Assembly (NCBI GenBank): GCA_042408875.1
Contig: JBHOQS010000020.1
Span: 190,561 to 254,560 of the forward strand
Reading direction: 5' to 3'
Source: JBHOQS01 sp042408875
Lineage (GTDB): Bacteria; Chloroflexota; UBA11872; JBHOQS01
Length of the DNA stretch: 64,000 nt
The notes under the pieces are model-generated. The model worked only from the letters and a program-made list of their open reading frames with translations. It was not told the DNA's origin and ran no database searches. How positions within the stretch are numbered: position 1 is the first letter of the stretch; each line of letters begins with the position of its first letter. This document shows, one piece after another, positions 1 through 8,715 of this stretch. Both the position numbers and the translations under genes were made by a program.

Positions 1-779
1 TGGGCGACGCCAAGCAGGTGCTGAGCGTGCTGGTGAACGAGATTCAGCCCAACTCGCATCGCGACTGGATCGAGCACCTGAACGCGCTGCGCATCCAGCA
101 TCCGTCCCTGGCGCTGCCGGAGACCGAGGAGCTGACCACGCCATACACCATCCGCAAGATCCACGAGGTGACGAACGGCGAGGCCATCCTGGTGACGGAT
201 GTGGGCCAGGCGCAGATGTTTGCGGCGCAGCACTACTGGTACGACAAGCGCAACTCACATATTACTTCCGGTGGCCTGGGGCCGATGGGTTACGCGCTGC
301 CGGCATCGATCGGCGTGCAGTTCGGGCGGCCTAACGAGCTGGTGTTCTGCGTCACCGGCGACGGTGGCTTCCAGATGACGATGGAAGAGCTCGCCGTGAT
401 CGTCGAGGAGCGCCTGCCGATCAAGATCGCCCTGTTCAACAACGGGTACCTGGGCATGGTGCGGCAGTGGCAGCAGCTCTTCCACCAGCGCCGCTACTCG
501 GCAGTGAAGATGTGGAACCCCGATTTCGTGAAGCTGGCCGAGGCCTACGACATCCCCGGCATTCGGGTGACGGAGAAGGCCGGCGTCGAGGAGGCGCTGC
601 GCAAGGCCGTGGAGACGCCGGGGCCGGTGCTGCTCGATATCTGGGTCACGCCCGAGGAATGTGTCTGGCCGATGGTGCCGCCCGGCGCCAGCCTTCAGGA
701 GACGATCGAGCGCGAGGAAGATTACCGGCCGGTGCCGGTGCACAAGCTGGCCACGGTCGGTTCGACGGGCGGCGTGTAG
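1..779 (+). CDS. ilvB: Acetolactate synthase large subunit, C-terminal part (5' end outside window)
   Basis: ThDP-dependent enzyme that condenses pyruvate with pyruvate or 2-ketobutyrate, the first common step of valine, leucine and isoleucine synthesis. The reading frame is open from base 3, so the gene starts before the window and about 258 C-terminal residues are visible. The ThDP/Mg signature is clear: GDGGFQMT near visible residue 120, then NNGYLGMVRQWQ, both typical of acetohydroxyacid synthase catalytic subunits. The stop is at 777-779. ilvN follows after a spacer with a strong hairpin, so the two subunits are probably co-transcribed. Family assignment is firm; only the N-terminal two-thirds is unseen. 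Confidence 0.97.
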   Translation, partial: GDAKQVLSVLVNEIQPNSHRDWIEHLNALRIQHPSLALPETEELTTPYTIRKIHEVTNGEAILVTDVGQAQMFAAQHYWYDKRNSHITSGGLGPMGYALPASIGVQFGRPNELVFCVTGDGGFQMTMEELAVIVEERLPIKIALFNNGYLGMVRQWQQLFHQRRYSAVKMWNPDFVKLAEAYDIPGIRVTEKAGVEEALRKAVETPGPVLLDIWVTPEECVWPMVPPGASLQETIEREEDYRPVPVHKLATVGSTGGV

Positions 780-784
780 CGGCC

Positions 785-838
785 GGCTGTGCGCCGGGGT
801 GCACCTGATACCCGGCAAGCACACCCCAGCGCACAGCC
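785..838. repeat. Inverted repeat (hairpin) in the ilvB-ilvN spacer
   Basis: Arms GGCTGTGCGCCGGGGTG (785-801) and CACCCCAGCGCACAGCC (822-838) pair over 17 bp with a single C-A mismatch and a 20-nt loop. There is no T tract, so it does not look like a classical intrinsic terminator. It may act in mRNA processing, stability or attenuation; function is inferred. Confidence 0.7.
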
Positions 839-877
839 AGGGGAAGGATGGACGTAGGTGAGGTAAGGGAAGAGGCG

Positions 878-1393
878 ATGAAGCACATCATTGTGGCGCT
901 GGTGCAGAACCAGCCAGGCGTGCTGCAACGCGTGGCGAGTATGTTCAGCCGCCGCGGCTTCAATATCGAGAGCCTGGCCGTCGGCCATACCGATACCACG
1001 AAGATCTCGCGCATGACGATCGTGGTTGACGGCTCCCATACGGTGGTCGAGCAGGTGACCAAGCAGCTCTATAAGCTCATCGATGTGCTGAAGGTGAGCG
1101 ACGTCACCCACGACCGCCGGGTGGACCGCGAGCTGGCGCTGATCAAGGTGGCCGCCACTGGCGCGACGCGCGGGGAGATCTCGCAAATCGCTGAGCTCTT
1201 CCGCGCCAAGATCGTCGATGTGGCTCACGACTCGGTGATCGTGGAGGTCACCGGCGAGGAGGAGAAGATCGACGCGCTGGTCGGCCTGCTGCGCCCCTTC
1301 GGCATCAAGGAGATGGTGCGCACGGGCACGGTCTCGATGGTGCGAGGCAGCGTTATCGCGGCCAGGGAGCAGCCGGAGGAAGAGGTGGCGTAG
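878..1393 (+). CDS. ilvN: Acetolactate synthase small (regulatory) subunit
   Basis: Regulatory subunit that activates the IlvB catalytic subunit and confers feedback inhibition by branched-chain amino acids. An N-terminal ACT domain is plain (MKHIIVALVQNQPGVLQRV, with RRGFNIESLAVG), followed by the usual C-terminal domain; about 171 residues is normal. I chose ATG 878 because the ACT domain begins there and a purine-rich GGGAAGAGG lies just upstream. An in-frame ATG at 848 would add ten residues. It lies between ilvB and ilvC in the same direction. Confidence 0.95.
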   Translation: MKHIIVALVQNQPGVLQRVASMFSRRGFNIESLAVGHTDTTKISRMTIVVDGSHTVVEQVTKQLYKLIDVLKVSDVTHDRRVDRELALIKVAATGATRGEISQIAELFRAKIVDVAHDSVIVEVTGEEEKIDALVGLLRPFGIKEMVRTGTVSMVRGSVIAAREQPEEEVA

Positions 1394-1395
1394 GA

Positions 1396-1504
1396 CAGCC
1401 AGACCTCGCCCTGACCCGCCTGCTTGGCCGGGAGGGCCGGGACGAGGTCTGGCTGCGCAGGCCTGTGTGGTGCCCCTCTAGAAGGGCACGCCGCACAGGC
1501 CTGC
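1396..1504. repeat. Two consecutive inverted repeats in the ilvN-ilvC spacer
   Basis: The first is a perfect 13-bp inverted repeat, CAGCCAGACCTCG (1396-1408) with CGAGGTCTGGCTG (1443-1455), starting 3 nt after the ilvN stop. The second has perfect 11-bp arms GCAGGCCTGTG (1457-1467) and CACAGGCCTGC (1494-1504), with further pairing inside (TGCCC with GGGCA). They directly follow each other and would form tandem RNA hairpins. No T run follows. I saw no T-box consensus in this leader. Confidence 0.75.
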
Positions 1505-1578
1505 TCGATGGCAGAATGCGCCAGGCTTCTTGAGTGGTCGCGTGAGTCAAAATAGGCCAAAGGGATAGATTCACTCTA

Positions 1579-1598
1579 CACTAACTACCACTAACTAC
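1579..1598 (+). repeat. Tandem 10-bp direct repeat upstream of ilvC
   Basis: CACTAACTAC occurs twice back to back (1579-1588, 1589-1598) in a short AT-richer stretch ahead of the ilvC ribosome site (AAAGGA near 1620). The one-helical-turn period resembles a protein-binding direct repeat, but no regulator is identified. Confidence 0.5.
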
Positions 1599-1636
1599 AC
1601 GAAAAACCAACGAGCAGACCAAAAGGACACGATACG

Positions 1637-2629
1637 ATGGCCCGCATGTATTACGACCAGGATGCCGACCTGGGCCTCTTGCAGGGCAAGAAGATCGCCG
1701 TCCTGGGCTACGGCAGCCAGGGACACGCCCACGCGCTGAACCTCAAGGACAGCGGCTGCGATGTGATGGTCGGCCTCTACCGCGGCAGCAAGAGCTGGCC
1801 GGAGGCGGAGAAAGCCGGGCTGGAGGTCGCTGAGACGGCTGAGGCGGTGCGGCGTGCGGACATGATCATGGTGCTGGTGCCGGACCAGGTGCAGCGCCGG
1901 CTCTACCTGGAGAGCATCGCGCCGAACCTGAAGCCGGGCAAGACGCTCATGTTCGCCCATGGTTTCAACATCCACTTCAGCCAGATCGTGCCGCCGCCGG
2001 AGATCGATGTCTCGATGGTGGCGCCCAAGGGCCCCGGCCATCTGGTGCGCTCGGTCTTCCTGGAGGGCGGTGGCGTCCCGGCGCTGATCGCGGTGTACCA
2101 GGATGCCAGCGGTCGCGCGCACGACTACGCCCTGGCGTACGCCAAAGGCATCGGGGCGACGCGGGCCGGCTGCCTGGACACGACCTTCCAGGAGGAGACC
2201 GAGACCGATCTCTTCGGGGAGCAGACGGTGCTGTGCGGCGGCGTCTCGGCGCTAGTGAAGGCGGCCTTCGAGACATTGGTCGAGGCCGGCTACCAGCCAG
2301 AGCTCGCCTACTTCGAATGCATGCACGAGCTTAAGCTCATTGTTGATTTATTCTACCAGGGCGGGCTGAGCTACATGCGCTACTCGGTCTCGGACACGGC
2401 TGAGTACGGCGACTACACCCGCGGGCCGCGGATCATCAACCACTCGGTTCGCCAGGAGATGAAGAAGATCCTGGAGGAGATCCAGACCGGGGCCTTCGCT
2501 CGCGAGTGGATCCTGGAGAACCAGGCCGGCCGCGCCGGGTTCTATGCCATGCGTCGCCGCGAGCAAGAGCATCCTATTGAGCAAGTCGGCAAGCAACTGC
2601 GTGAGATGATGCCGTGGTTGAAGAAGTAG
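1637..2629 (+). CDS. ilvC: Ketol-acid reductoisomerase
   Basis: NADPH-dependent Mg enzyme that isomerises and reduces acetolactate or acetohydroxybutyrate to the dihydroxy acid in branched-chain amino acid synthesis. The N-terminal Rossmann motif GYGSQGHAHALNLKDSG lies near residues 24-40. The GLYRGSKSW segment fits the cofactor-phosphate loop, and ETDLFGEQTVLCGG carries the metal-binding Asp/Glu in the knotted C-terminal domain. At 330 residues it is a standard class I (short) enzyme. ATG 1637 follows AAAAGGACACG. It sits downstream of ilvBN and upstream of leuA in one direction. Confidence 0.98.
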   Translation: MARMYYDQDADLGLLQGKKIAVLGYGSQGHAHALNLKDSGCDVMVGLYRGSKSWPEAEKAGLEVAETAEAVRRADMIMVLVPDQVQRRLYLESIAPNLKPGKTLMFAHGFNIHFSQIVPPPEIDVSMVAPKGPGHLVRSVFLEGGGVPALIAVYQDASGRAHDYALAYAKGIGATRAGCLDTTFQEETETDLFGEQTVLCGGVSALVKAAFETLVEAGYQPELAYFECMHELKLIVDLFYQGGLSYMRYSVSDTAEYGDYTRGPRIINHSVRQEMKKILEEIQTGAFAREWILENQAGRAGFYAMRRREQEHPIEQVGKQLREMMPWLKK

Positions 2630-2633
2630 TACT

Positions 2634-2738
2634 TACTGCGTACTGCGTACTACGCGTAACAACACAGGCAGCGGAGCCTACTGGAGGGTCGCGCGTCGCA
2701 CTCAACTATTGCAGTACGCACTATTGCAGTACGCAGTA
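2634..2738. repeat. Direct and inverted repeats in the ilvC-leuA spacer
   Basis: TACTGCGTACTGC (2634-2646), just after the ilvC stop, is the exact reverse complement of GCAGTACGCAGTA (2726-2738). The right side also contains a tandem 15-bp direct repeat, CTATTGCAGTACGCA (2706-2720 and 2721-2735). The RNA could fold in alternative ways because the left arm can pair with more than one right copy. The function is unknown. Confidence 0.7.
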
Positions 2739-2773
2739 GGCGCTACGCCTAGCATATCGAGGAGGGAGAGACC

Positions 2774-4387
2774 ATGCCAGTCGGAGGAGCGAGTTCAGAC
2801 CACGTAATTATCTTTGACACGACCCTGCGAGACGGTGAGCAGTCTCCTGGAGCAACCCTGAACATCGAGGAGAAGCTGGAGATTGCCCACCAGCTCGCCC
2901 GGCTTGGCGTGGACGTGATCGAGGCGGGCTTCCCCATCTCGTCGCCAGGCGACTTCGAGGCAGTGCGACAGATCGCCCGCGAGGTGCGCACCTGCACGAT
3001 CTGCGGGCTAGCGCGTGCTGTTCCGGCGGACATCGATCGCGCCTGGGAGGCGCTGCGCGAGGCAGAAGACCCGCGCATCCATGTCTTTATCTCCTCCTCG
3101 GATATCCACCTGGCGCACCAGCTCCGCAAGAGCCGCGACGAGGTGCTCGAGACGGCCCGGGCGATGGTGGCACGGGCAAAGTCCTACCTCTCGAACGTCG
3201 AGTTCTCGCCCATGGACGCCACGCGCTCCGATCGGGAGTATCTTGTCGAGATGCTGAACGCGGCGATCGAGGCCGGCGCCACCACGATCAATATCCCCGA
3301 TACGGTAGGCTACGCTGTGCCCGAGGAGTTCGCCGACCTGATCCGCTACCTCTACGAGCGGGTACGCGGCATCGACAAGGTCGTGCTGTCGGTGCACTGC
3401 CATGACGATCTGGGGATGGCGGTGGCGAACAGCCTAGCGGCGATCAAGGCAGGAGCGCGGCAGGTGGAGTGCACGATCAACGGGATCGGCGAGCGCGCTG
3501 GCAACGCCAGCCTGGAAGAGATCGTCATGGCGCTTAAGACGCGCCGCGATTTCTTCGGCCTGCAGACGCGTATCGATACCACGCAGATCTACAAGACCAG
3601 CCGCCTGGTCTCCAGCCGCACCGGTATCCTGGTGCAGCCGAACAAGGCGATCGTGGGCGCCAATGCCTTCGCTCATGAGTCCGGCATCCACCAGGACGGT
3701 ATCCTGAAGGAGCGCTCGACCTACGAGATCATGGACCCACGCGACATCGGCCTGGTGACCTCGACGCTGGTGCTGGGCAAGCACAGCGGGCGCCATGCCT
3801 TCCGCGCTCGCTTGCAGGAGCTGGGCTATGAACTCTCTCCGGACGAGCTGAACCGCGCTTTCGCCCGCTTCAAGGAGCTGGCCGACAAAAAGAAAGAAGT
3901 CACCGACCGCGACATCGAGGCGCTCATTGCCGACGAGGTGCACCAGCCAGCGGAGATCTTCCACCTGGAGCGCGTGCAGGTCTCCTGCGGTGACCACCTG
4001 ATCCCCACGGCGACGGTCACCATCCGCACGCCGGACGGCCAGGAGGTTACCGAGGTTGCCACGGGCACTGGGCCGGTGGATGCGACGTACCGCGCCGTGG
4101 ACAAGATCGTGCAGGTGCCGGCGCGGCTGGCCGAGTATGCGGTGCAGGCAGTCACTGCGGGCATCGACGCCATCGGTGAGGTGACGGTGCGGGTGGAGAG
4201 CGACGGCCGTACCTTCAGCGGCCACGGCGCCAGCACCGATATCATCGTGGCCAGCGCCAAGGCGTATATGAACGCCCTGAACAAGGTCACTGCCTATCGT
4301 AAGCAGGCGGAGCGGCGGGCGAATGGCCATGCCTCTGCCACTGTGCAGACCGCGCTGGCAACGGCCACCGCAGGCGAGCGGCGCTAA
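2774..4387 (+). CDS. leuA: 2-isopropylmalate synthase
   Basis: Condenses acetyl-CoA with 2-ketoisovalerate, the committed step of leucine synthesis. The catalytic TIM barrel begins at once with FDTTLRDGEQSPGATL (near residue 13), contains the metal-binding HCHDDLGMA motif and the NGIGERAGNASLEE motif. The C-terminal part, from about residue 390, matches the LeuA allosteric dimer domain that senses leucine. 537 residues is full length for a bacterial class I enzyme. ATG 2774 has a good ribosome site (GAGGAGGGAGAG). Confidence 0.97.
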   Translation: MPVGGASSDHVIIFDTTLRDGEQSPGATLNIEEKLEIAHQLARLGVDVIEAGFPISSPGDFEAVRQIAREVRTCTICGLARAVPADIDRAWEALREAEDPRIHVFISSSDIHLAHQLRKSRDEVLETARAMVARAKSYLSNVEFSPMDATRSDREYLVEMLNAAIEAGATTINIPDTVGYAVPEEFADLIRYLYERVRGIDKVVLSVHCHDDLGMAVANSLAAIKAGARQVECTINGIGERAGNASLEEIVMALKTRRDFFGLQTRIDTTQIYKTSRLVSSRTGILVQPNKAIVGANAFAHESGIHQDGILKERSTYEIMDPRDIGLVTSTLVLGKHSGRHAFRARLQELGYELSPDELNRAFARFKELADKKKEVTDRDIEALIADEVHQPAEIFHLERVQVSCGDHLIPTATVTIRTPDGQEVTEVATGTGPVDATYRAVDKIVQVPARLAEYAVQAVTAGIDAIGEVTVRVESDGRTFSGHGASTDIIVASAKAYMNALNKVTAYRKQAERRANGHASATVQTALATATAGERR

Positions 4388-4707
4388 GATCGGCTGGCCT
4401 GTTCCGGGGGCGAAACGAACCGGCGCGCTGGCGCTATAACGTGAGCCTGCGCGGTTGCCCCGACAGGGGGGAGTGTTTCCTTCAGGCAGCATGGTCCTCC
4501 CTCTGGCAGGCCAGACCGTGCGGTAGCGGGCTCTGCTCAAAAGGTGGCGAGGCTGGAGACCTGCCGGTAGCATCCGGTTCGCGTCGCTCCCGAACTCCGG
4601 TCACGCGGATGTTCCGGCGAGGGATAGAATCCCTGCCAGTACTATCCGTGCGATCCATTCCTGAAATCCATTGACAGCATCTGCCGGCAGCAGGAGCATC
4701 CACGAGC
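4388..4707 (+). other. 320-bp spacer between leuA and leuB, no gene seen
   Basis: No supported coding region or RNA gene. It contains small palindromes (AGGGATAGAATCCCT near 4620; CTGCCGGCAG at 4681-4690) and a TTGACA at 4671-4676 without a convincing -10 partner before leuB at 4708. The length is unusual for the inside of this gene cluster, so a leader or internal promoter is possible but not shown. Confidence 0.4.
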
Positions 4708-5790
4708 ATGCCCTATACGATTGCAGTACTCCCCGGTGACGGCATCGGGCCGGAGGTCGTCGCCGAAGGGGTCAAGGTCCTTCACGCAGTAGGCGAGCGC
4801 GCCGGTAGGAGCTTTGAGCTCCTGTGGGGCGTCGCCGGCGGTGCGGCAATCGACCAGTACGGCACGCCGCTGCCGCCGGAGACATACGCGCTCTGCGAGC
4901 AAGCCGACGCTATCCTGGTGGGCGCATGCGGCGGGCCAAAGTGGGACGATCCCCGCGCCGAAGTGCGCCCGGAGCAGGCGCTCTTCACGCTGCGCAAAAG
5001 CTTTGACCTCTTCGCCAACCTGCGCCCGGTGCGCGTCTTCCCTGCGCTGGTAGGAGTGAGTCCGCTGAAAGCGCGGGTGATCGAGGGCGTTGACCTGCTT
5101 ATCGTGCGTGAGCTGACCGGCGGCCTCTACTTCGGCCAGCCCTCGCGGCGGTGGGAGGAGAATGGTGAGCGCCGCGCTGTCGATACGCTCCCCTACTCCG
5201 AGCGGGAGATCCGCCGGGTGCTCCAGGTGGCGATCGGGCTGGCCCGCACTAGGCGCAGAAAAGTCACGTCGGTAGATAAGGCGAACGTGCTGTGGACCTC
5301 GCGGCTGTGGCGCGAGATCGCCACCGAGATGGCCGCGGCCAATACCGATGTGCAGGTCGAGCACGTCCTTGTGGACGCCATGGCGATGCACCTGCTGCGC
5401 CGGCCGCGCGACTTCGACGTCATCGTCACCGAGAATATGTTCGGCGATATCCTCTCCGACGAAGCGTCGCTGCTGGTCGGCTCGCTGGGGATGCTGCCAT
5501 CGGCTAGCGTCAACGAGGGCAGCAAGGGGCTCTACGAGCCGGTGCACGGCACGGCGCCCGACATCGCCGGGCAGCAGAAGGCGAACCCTTTGGGAACGAT
5601 CCTGAGCGTGGCCCTGCTGCTCCGCCTGTCCCTGGGCCTCACCACGGAGGCCGATGCGGTGGAGCAAGCGGTGGAGCAGGTGCTTAGCGAAGGCTACCGC
5701 ACTGCCGATATATATGACGAGGGCGCCACCCTCGTCAGCACCGCGCAGATGGGCACGCTCGTTGCCGAAGCCATTCGACGCGGGAAGTGA
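4708..5790 (+). CDS. leuB: 3-isopropylmalate dehydrogenase
   Basis: NAD-dependent oxidative decarboxylase of leucine synthesis. It starts with the family signature AVLPGDGIGPEV, has RELTGGLYFG, and carries the metal and substrate motif DVIVTENMFGDILSDE near residue 235. The C-terminal NAD motif EPVHGTAPDIAG is intact. 360 residues is the normal length. The cimA start lies 19 nt beyond its stop, so the two are likely co-transcribed. leuC, leuD and ilvD are not in the window. Confidence 0.97.
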   Translation: MPYTIAVLPGDGIGPEVVAEGVKVLHAVGERAGRSFELLWGVAGGAAIDQYGTPLPPETYALCEQADAILVGACGGPKWDDPRAEVRPEQALFTLRKSFDLFANLRPVRVFPALVGVSPLKARVIEGVDLLIVRELTGGLYFGQPSRRWEENGERRAVDTLPYSEREIRRVLQVAIGLARTRRRKVTSVDKANVLWTSRLWREIATEMAAANTDVQVEHVLVDAMAMHLLRRPRDFDVIVTENMFGDILSDEASLLVGSLGMLPSASVNEGSKGLYEPVHGTAPDIAGQQKANPLGTILSVALLLRLSLGLTTEADAVEQAVEQVLSEGYRTADIYDEGATLVSTAQMGTLVAEAIRRGK

Positions 5791-5809
5791 AGCGGAACGT
5801 GAAAGTGAG

Positions 5810-7441
5810 ATGATGCAAATGTCCAGCACGATGTATTCGCCAGCCACGCCGGTTACGCTCTATGACACCACGCTGCGTGATGGTACGCAGCGGGAGGGCA
5901 TCTCGCTCTCGGTCGAGGACAAGCTGAAGATCGCGCGCAAGCTGGACGAGCTGGGCATTCATTACATCGAGGGCGGCTATCCGGGATCCAATCCAAAGGA
6001 TCGCGAGTTTTTTGCCCGTGCGCGGATGATGCCGTGGCGCAAGGCCCGCATCGTCGCCTTTGGGAGCAGCCGCTACAAGGATAACCGCGCTGAGAGCGAT
6101 CCAAATCTGCGGGCGCTCCTCGACGCCGGCACTGAGACGGTTACCATCGTCTGCAAGAACTCACAGCTTCACGTCGAGCGCGTGCTGGGCACGACGCTGG
6201 AGAATAACCTGCGCATGATTGCCGATTCAGTCGGCTTTCTGAAGCAGCACGGCCGCGAGGTGTTCTACGACGCGGAGCATTTCTTCGACGGCTACAAGGA
6301 AAACCCGGCATACGCCCGCGCCTGTCTGCGCGCTGCCCTCGAGGCCGGTGCCGACTGCCTGGTGCTGTGTGACACGAACGGAGGCACGCTTACCAGCGAG
6401 CTGGCGCCGATCGTGCGGGCAGTGGTGGACGAGTTCGGGCCGCTGGGGGCGAAGATCGGCATCCATACCCACAACGACTGTGAGCTGGCGGTAGCGAACA
6501 GCCTGGCGGCGATCGAGGCCGGCGCGGTCCACGTGCAGGGCACGATCAACGGCTACGGTGAGCGCTGCGGCAACGCCAATCTCTGCGCCATCATCCCGAA
6601 CCTCAAACTCAAGATGGGCATCGACTGCATCTCCTGGGAGGAGCTCGCGCGGCTCACTGAGGTCTCCCGGTACGTTGCCGAGATCGCCAACCTCATTCAT
6701 GACAATCACATGGCCTATGTGGGCGCCAGCGCCTTCGCACATAAGGCCGGCTACCACGCCGACGGCATGCTCAAAGAGCCCACCAGCTACCAGCATATTG
6801 ACCCGGCGCTGGTGGGCAACGAGCAGCGCATCCTCGTCTCAGAACTCAGTGGCAAAGCGTCTATTCTGGGCAAGGCCCGTGAGTTCGGCATCGAGCTCGG
6901 CACGAAAGAGGCCGCGGCGGCGTTCTTCGAGCGAGTGAAGGAGCTCGAACGACAGGGCTACCAGTTCGAAGGCGCTGAGGCGTCGTTTGAGCTGCTGCTG
7001 CGTCGCGCTGCCCCCGACTACGAGCCTCCGTTCAAGGTCATCGACTTCCTAGCGCTGGTCGAGACGCGCCGGGGCTCAGCCGTGTTCGCTGAGGCAACGG
7101 TCAAGCTGGAGATCAAGGGAGAGATCCAGCATACCGTAGCCGACGGGAACGGCCCGGTCAACGCGCTTGACCAAGCCCTGCGCAAGGCCCTCCTGCCGTA
7201 CTATCCTGAGGTGGCGAACCTGCGCCTGACCGATTACAAGGTACGTGTCATCGACGGCACGTCGGCCACCGCCGCAGCCGTGCGAGTGCTGATTGAATCC
7301 ACCGACGGCGTGCGCCGCTGGAGCACGGTAGGCGCCTCGACCAACATCATCGAGGCGAGCTGGTTCGCCCTCGTAGACAGCCTCGAGTACGGCCTGCTGG
7401 TGGCGCGCCGGGCCGTCGCGCGCGAGCCCGCCGGTGCGTGA
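5810..7441 (+). CDS. cimA: (R)-citramalate synthase
   Basis: LeuA-like enzyme that condenses acetyl-CoA with pyruvate to citramalate, giving 2-ketobutyrate for isoleucine without threonine deaminase. Signature segments are LYDTTLRDGTQREGISLS, the metal motif HTHNDCELAVANS, and NGYGERCGNANL, which separate it from 2-isopropylmalate synthase (HCHDDLGMA in the neighbouring leuA). The regulatory domain is present (DYKVRVIDG onward). ATG 5810 begins 19 nt after leuB; ATG 5813 and 5819 are alternatives. The open frame extends upstream to 5654 through leuB, but that part is an overlap artefact. Product length is about 543 residues. Confidence 0.93.
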   Translation: MMQMSSTMYSPATPVTLYDTTLRDGTQREGISLSVEDKLKIARKLDELGIHYIEGGYPGSNPKDREFFARARMMPWRKARIVAFGSSRYKDNRAESDPNLRALLDAGTETVTIVCKNSQLHVERVLGTTLENNLRMIADSVGFLKQHGREVFYDAEHFFDGYKENPAYARACLRAALEAGADCLVLCDTNGGTLTSELAPIVRAVVDEFGPLGAKIGIHTHNDCELAVANSLAAIEAGAVHVQGTINGYGERCGNANLCAIIPNLKLKMGIDCISWEELARLTEVSRYVAEIANLIHDNHMAYVGASAFAHKAGYHADGMLKEPTSYQHIDPALVGNEQRILVSELSGKASILGKAREFGIELGTKEAAAAFFERVKELERQGYQFEGAEASFELLLRRAAPDYEPPFKVIDFLALVETRRGSAVFAEATVKLEIKGEIQHTVADGNGPVNALDQALRKALLPYYPEVANLRLTDYKVRVIDGTSATAAAVRVLIESTDGVRRWSTVGASTNIIEASWFALVDSLEYGLLVARRAVAREPAGA

Positions 7442-7677
7442 ACGAGCTGCCTGGGAGAGCTAGCCGCTGCCCGCCGCGCAAGCGGCGCAGGCGTTACACG
7501 GCACATCCCAGGGTCCGGCAAGACGTCTTCATATGGGTGTATGTGATCCGCTGAGAATATGAATAATAAATTAATTAGGTATAGGTGATCCGCGCGGGGG
7601 CACCCCAACGCGGCCACGAGGATCACGTCTGGGTTGCTGCGCCTTCTGCCGATTATCTACTCACCTGAAGGTGTGGC
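7442..7677 (+). other. AT-rich intergenic region with GTGATCC repeats
   Basis: Between cimA and the nuclease gene lies an unusually AT-rich patch (GAATAATAAATTAATTAGG, about 7560-7579). It is flanked by direct copies of GTGATCCGC (7543-7551 and 7585-7593) and an inverted GGATCAC (7620-7626). This looks like a promoter/operator region, but no clear -35/-10 pair stands out. No gene is supported. Confidence 0.4.
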
Positions 7678-8610
7678 GTGGAGCGGCCGAGTTATGACCG
7701 CGCCTTTAAGGTGCTGGTAGACGCATTCCCACGGTCGTATGCGGCCTTCGCTCTCGGGGAGAAGATCACCAGCCCGGTCGAGCCACTTGACCGCGAGTTG
7801 ACCTCTGCGACGCGACGTATCGACAGCCTCTTGCGGATCGCCGGAGGGCCGGCGATCGCGCTGATCATTGAGGCGCAAAGCTATGCCGATGAGAAGCTGG
7901 AGGAGCGCCTCTGTGACTATTGTGTCCAGGTCATCCGGACTCACGGGCTGCCGGTCAGCGCCACAGTACTTTTTCTTCAACGCAGTGCGTGTCCTGATTC
8001 GGCACGGGCGGGGAGCACGGCAACCTGGCGGTCTGCGCCGGTCGGAGGCCGGAGCACGCTGGCGGTGGAATACCGTCCCATCCGCTTGTGGGAGCTCGAT
8101 GGGACGGCGGCTCTCCAAACCCTTCCGCCCGAGCTGGCACCGCTGATCCCGCTGATGGACCATGGCAGCCGGCCGCCAGAGCAGGTCGTGCAGGCCAGTC
8201 TGGCTTGGGCCCTGGAAGTGCGAGAGCCTGGCACGCGCGAAGATGTGTACGCCTGTACTGCTGCGCTGGCCTCGCTGCGCTATGATAGTGCTGTGATACG
8301 CCGTCTGGTGGAGGAACGCATGATCGCAGAGACGCCGCTTATTCAGGCGCTACTCCGCGAATGGACCGAAGCTGCACGGCGCGAGGCGGCCGCGCGCGGC
8401 CGCGCCGAGGGCCATGCAGCTGGCCGCGCTGAAGGCGAGGTGGAGGCTGCCATCCATATCGCCGCACGGATCGCGCGGGCGCGCTTCGGTATGGTCCCTG
8501 AAGGTCTTGAGGAGCTGCTGCGCGGGCTGGAGCACGACCAGCGCGAGGCGGCGGTGGAACGGCTGGCGGTGGCGGGCTCCCTTGAAGAGTGGCTTGCGTC
8601 GCTACGCTAG
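7678..8610 (+). CDS. Rpn-family PD-(D/E)XK nuclease/transposase-like protein
   Basis: Resembles the recombination-promoting nuclease and transposase-like group common in Chloroflexota and cyanobacteria. The N-terminal half has the nuclease-like core: YDRAFKVLVDAFP, then Asp in ATRRIDSLL, then IEAQSYADEKLEERL, where the E-x-Q triad element is expected. A charged low-complexity tail (RGRAEGHAAGRAEGEVEAA, about residues 240-258) is also typical. GTG 7678 is the likely start. The stretch at about residues 102-122 aligns poorly to family expectation, so a local compensated frameshift cannot be excluded. The cellular role of the family is not settled. Confidence 0.7.
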   Translation: MERPSYDRAFKVLVDAFPRSYAAFALGEKITSPVEPLDRELTSATRRIDSLLRIAGGPAIALIIEAQSYADEKLEERLCDYCVQVIRTHGLPVSATVLFLQRSACPDSARAGSTATWRSAPVGGRSTLAVEYRPIRLWELDGTAALQTLPPELAPLIPLMDHGSRPPEQVVQASLAWALEVREPGTREDVYACTAALASLRYDSAVIRRLVEERMIAETPLIQALLREWTEAARREAAARGRAEGHAAGRAEGEVEAAIHIAARIARARFGMVPEGLEELLRGLEHDQREAAVERLAVAGSLEEWLASLR

Positions 8611-8660
8611 AGCCTAATGGACGCTCCCTTATGGGGGCAACGAGTCGCGACACTCCATGG

Positions 8661-8708
8661 TTGCTCGCCCGGCTGCTGGGTGCTATACTTTCTCTCGCTG
8701 AGCGAGAG
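8661..8708 (+). promoter_or_regulatory. Promoter and leader palindrome of the tRNA pair
   Basis: TTGCTC (8661-8666) and TATACT (8684-8689) are separated by 17 bp, a good sigma-70-type spacing, and lie 26 nt before tRNA-Arg. Immediately after the -10 comes CTCTCGCT-G-AGCGAGAG (8692-8708), a perfect 8-bp palindrome that could be a leader hairpin or an operator. Confidence 0.6.
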
Positions 8709-8715
8709 CGCACTT

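Noticed and set aside
1396..1636. T-box or other known amino-acid riboswitch ahead of ilvC
   Set aside because: The T-box consensus (GGGTGGTACCGCG-like) and specifier-loop architecture are not visible; only simple stems and repeats are seen.
3434..4573. A 379-residue minus-strand open frame over leuA
   Set aside because: Shadow of leuA in GC-rich DNA; the leuA protein is canonical across the whole region.
4671..4676. TTGACA as a -35 box for leuB
   Set aside because: No acceptable -10 hexamer lies 16-18 bp downstream before the leuB start.
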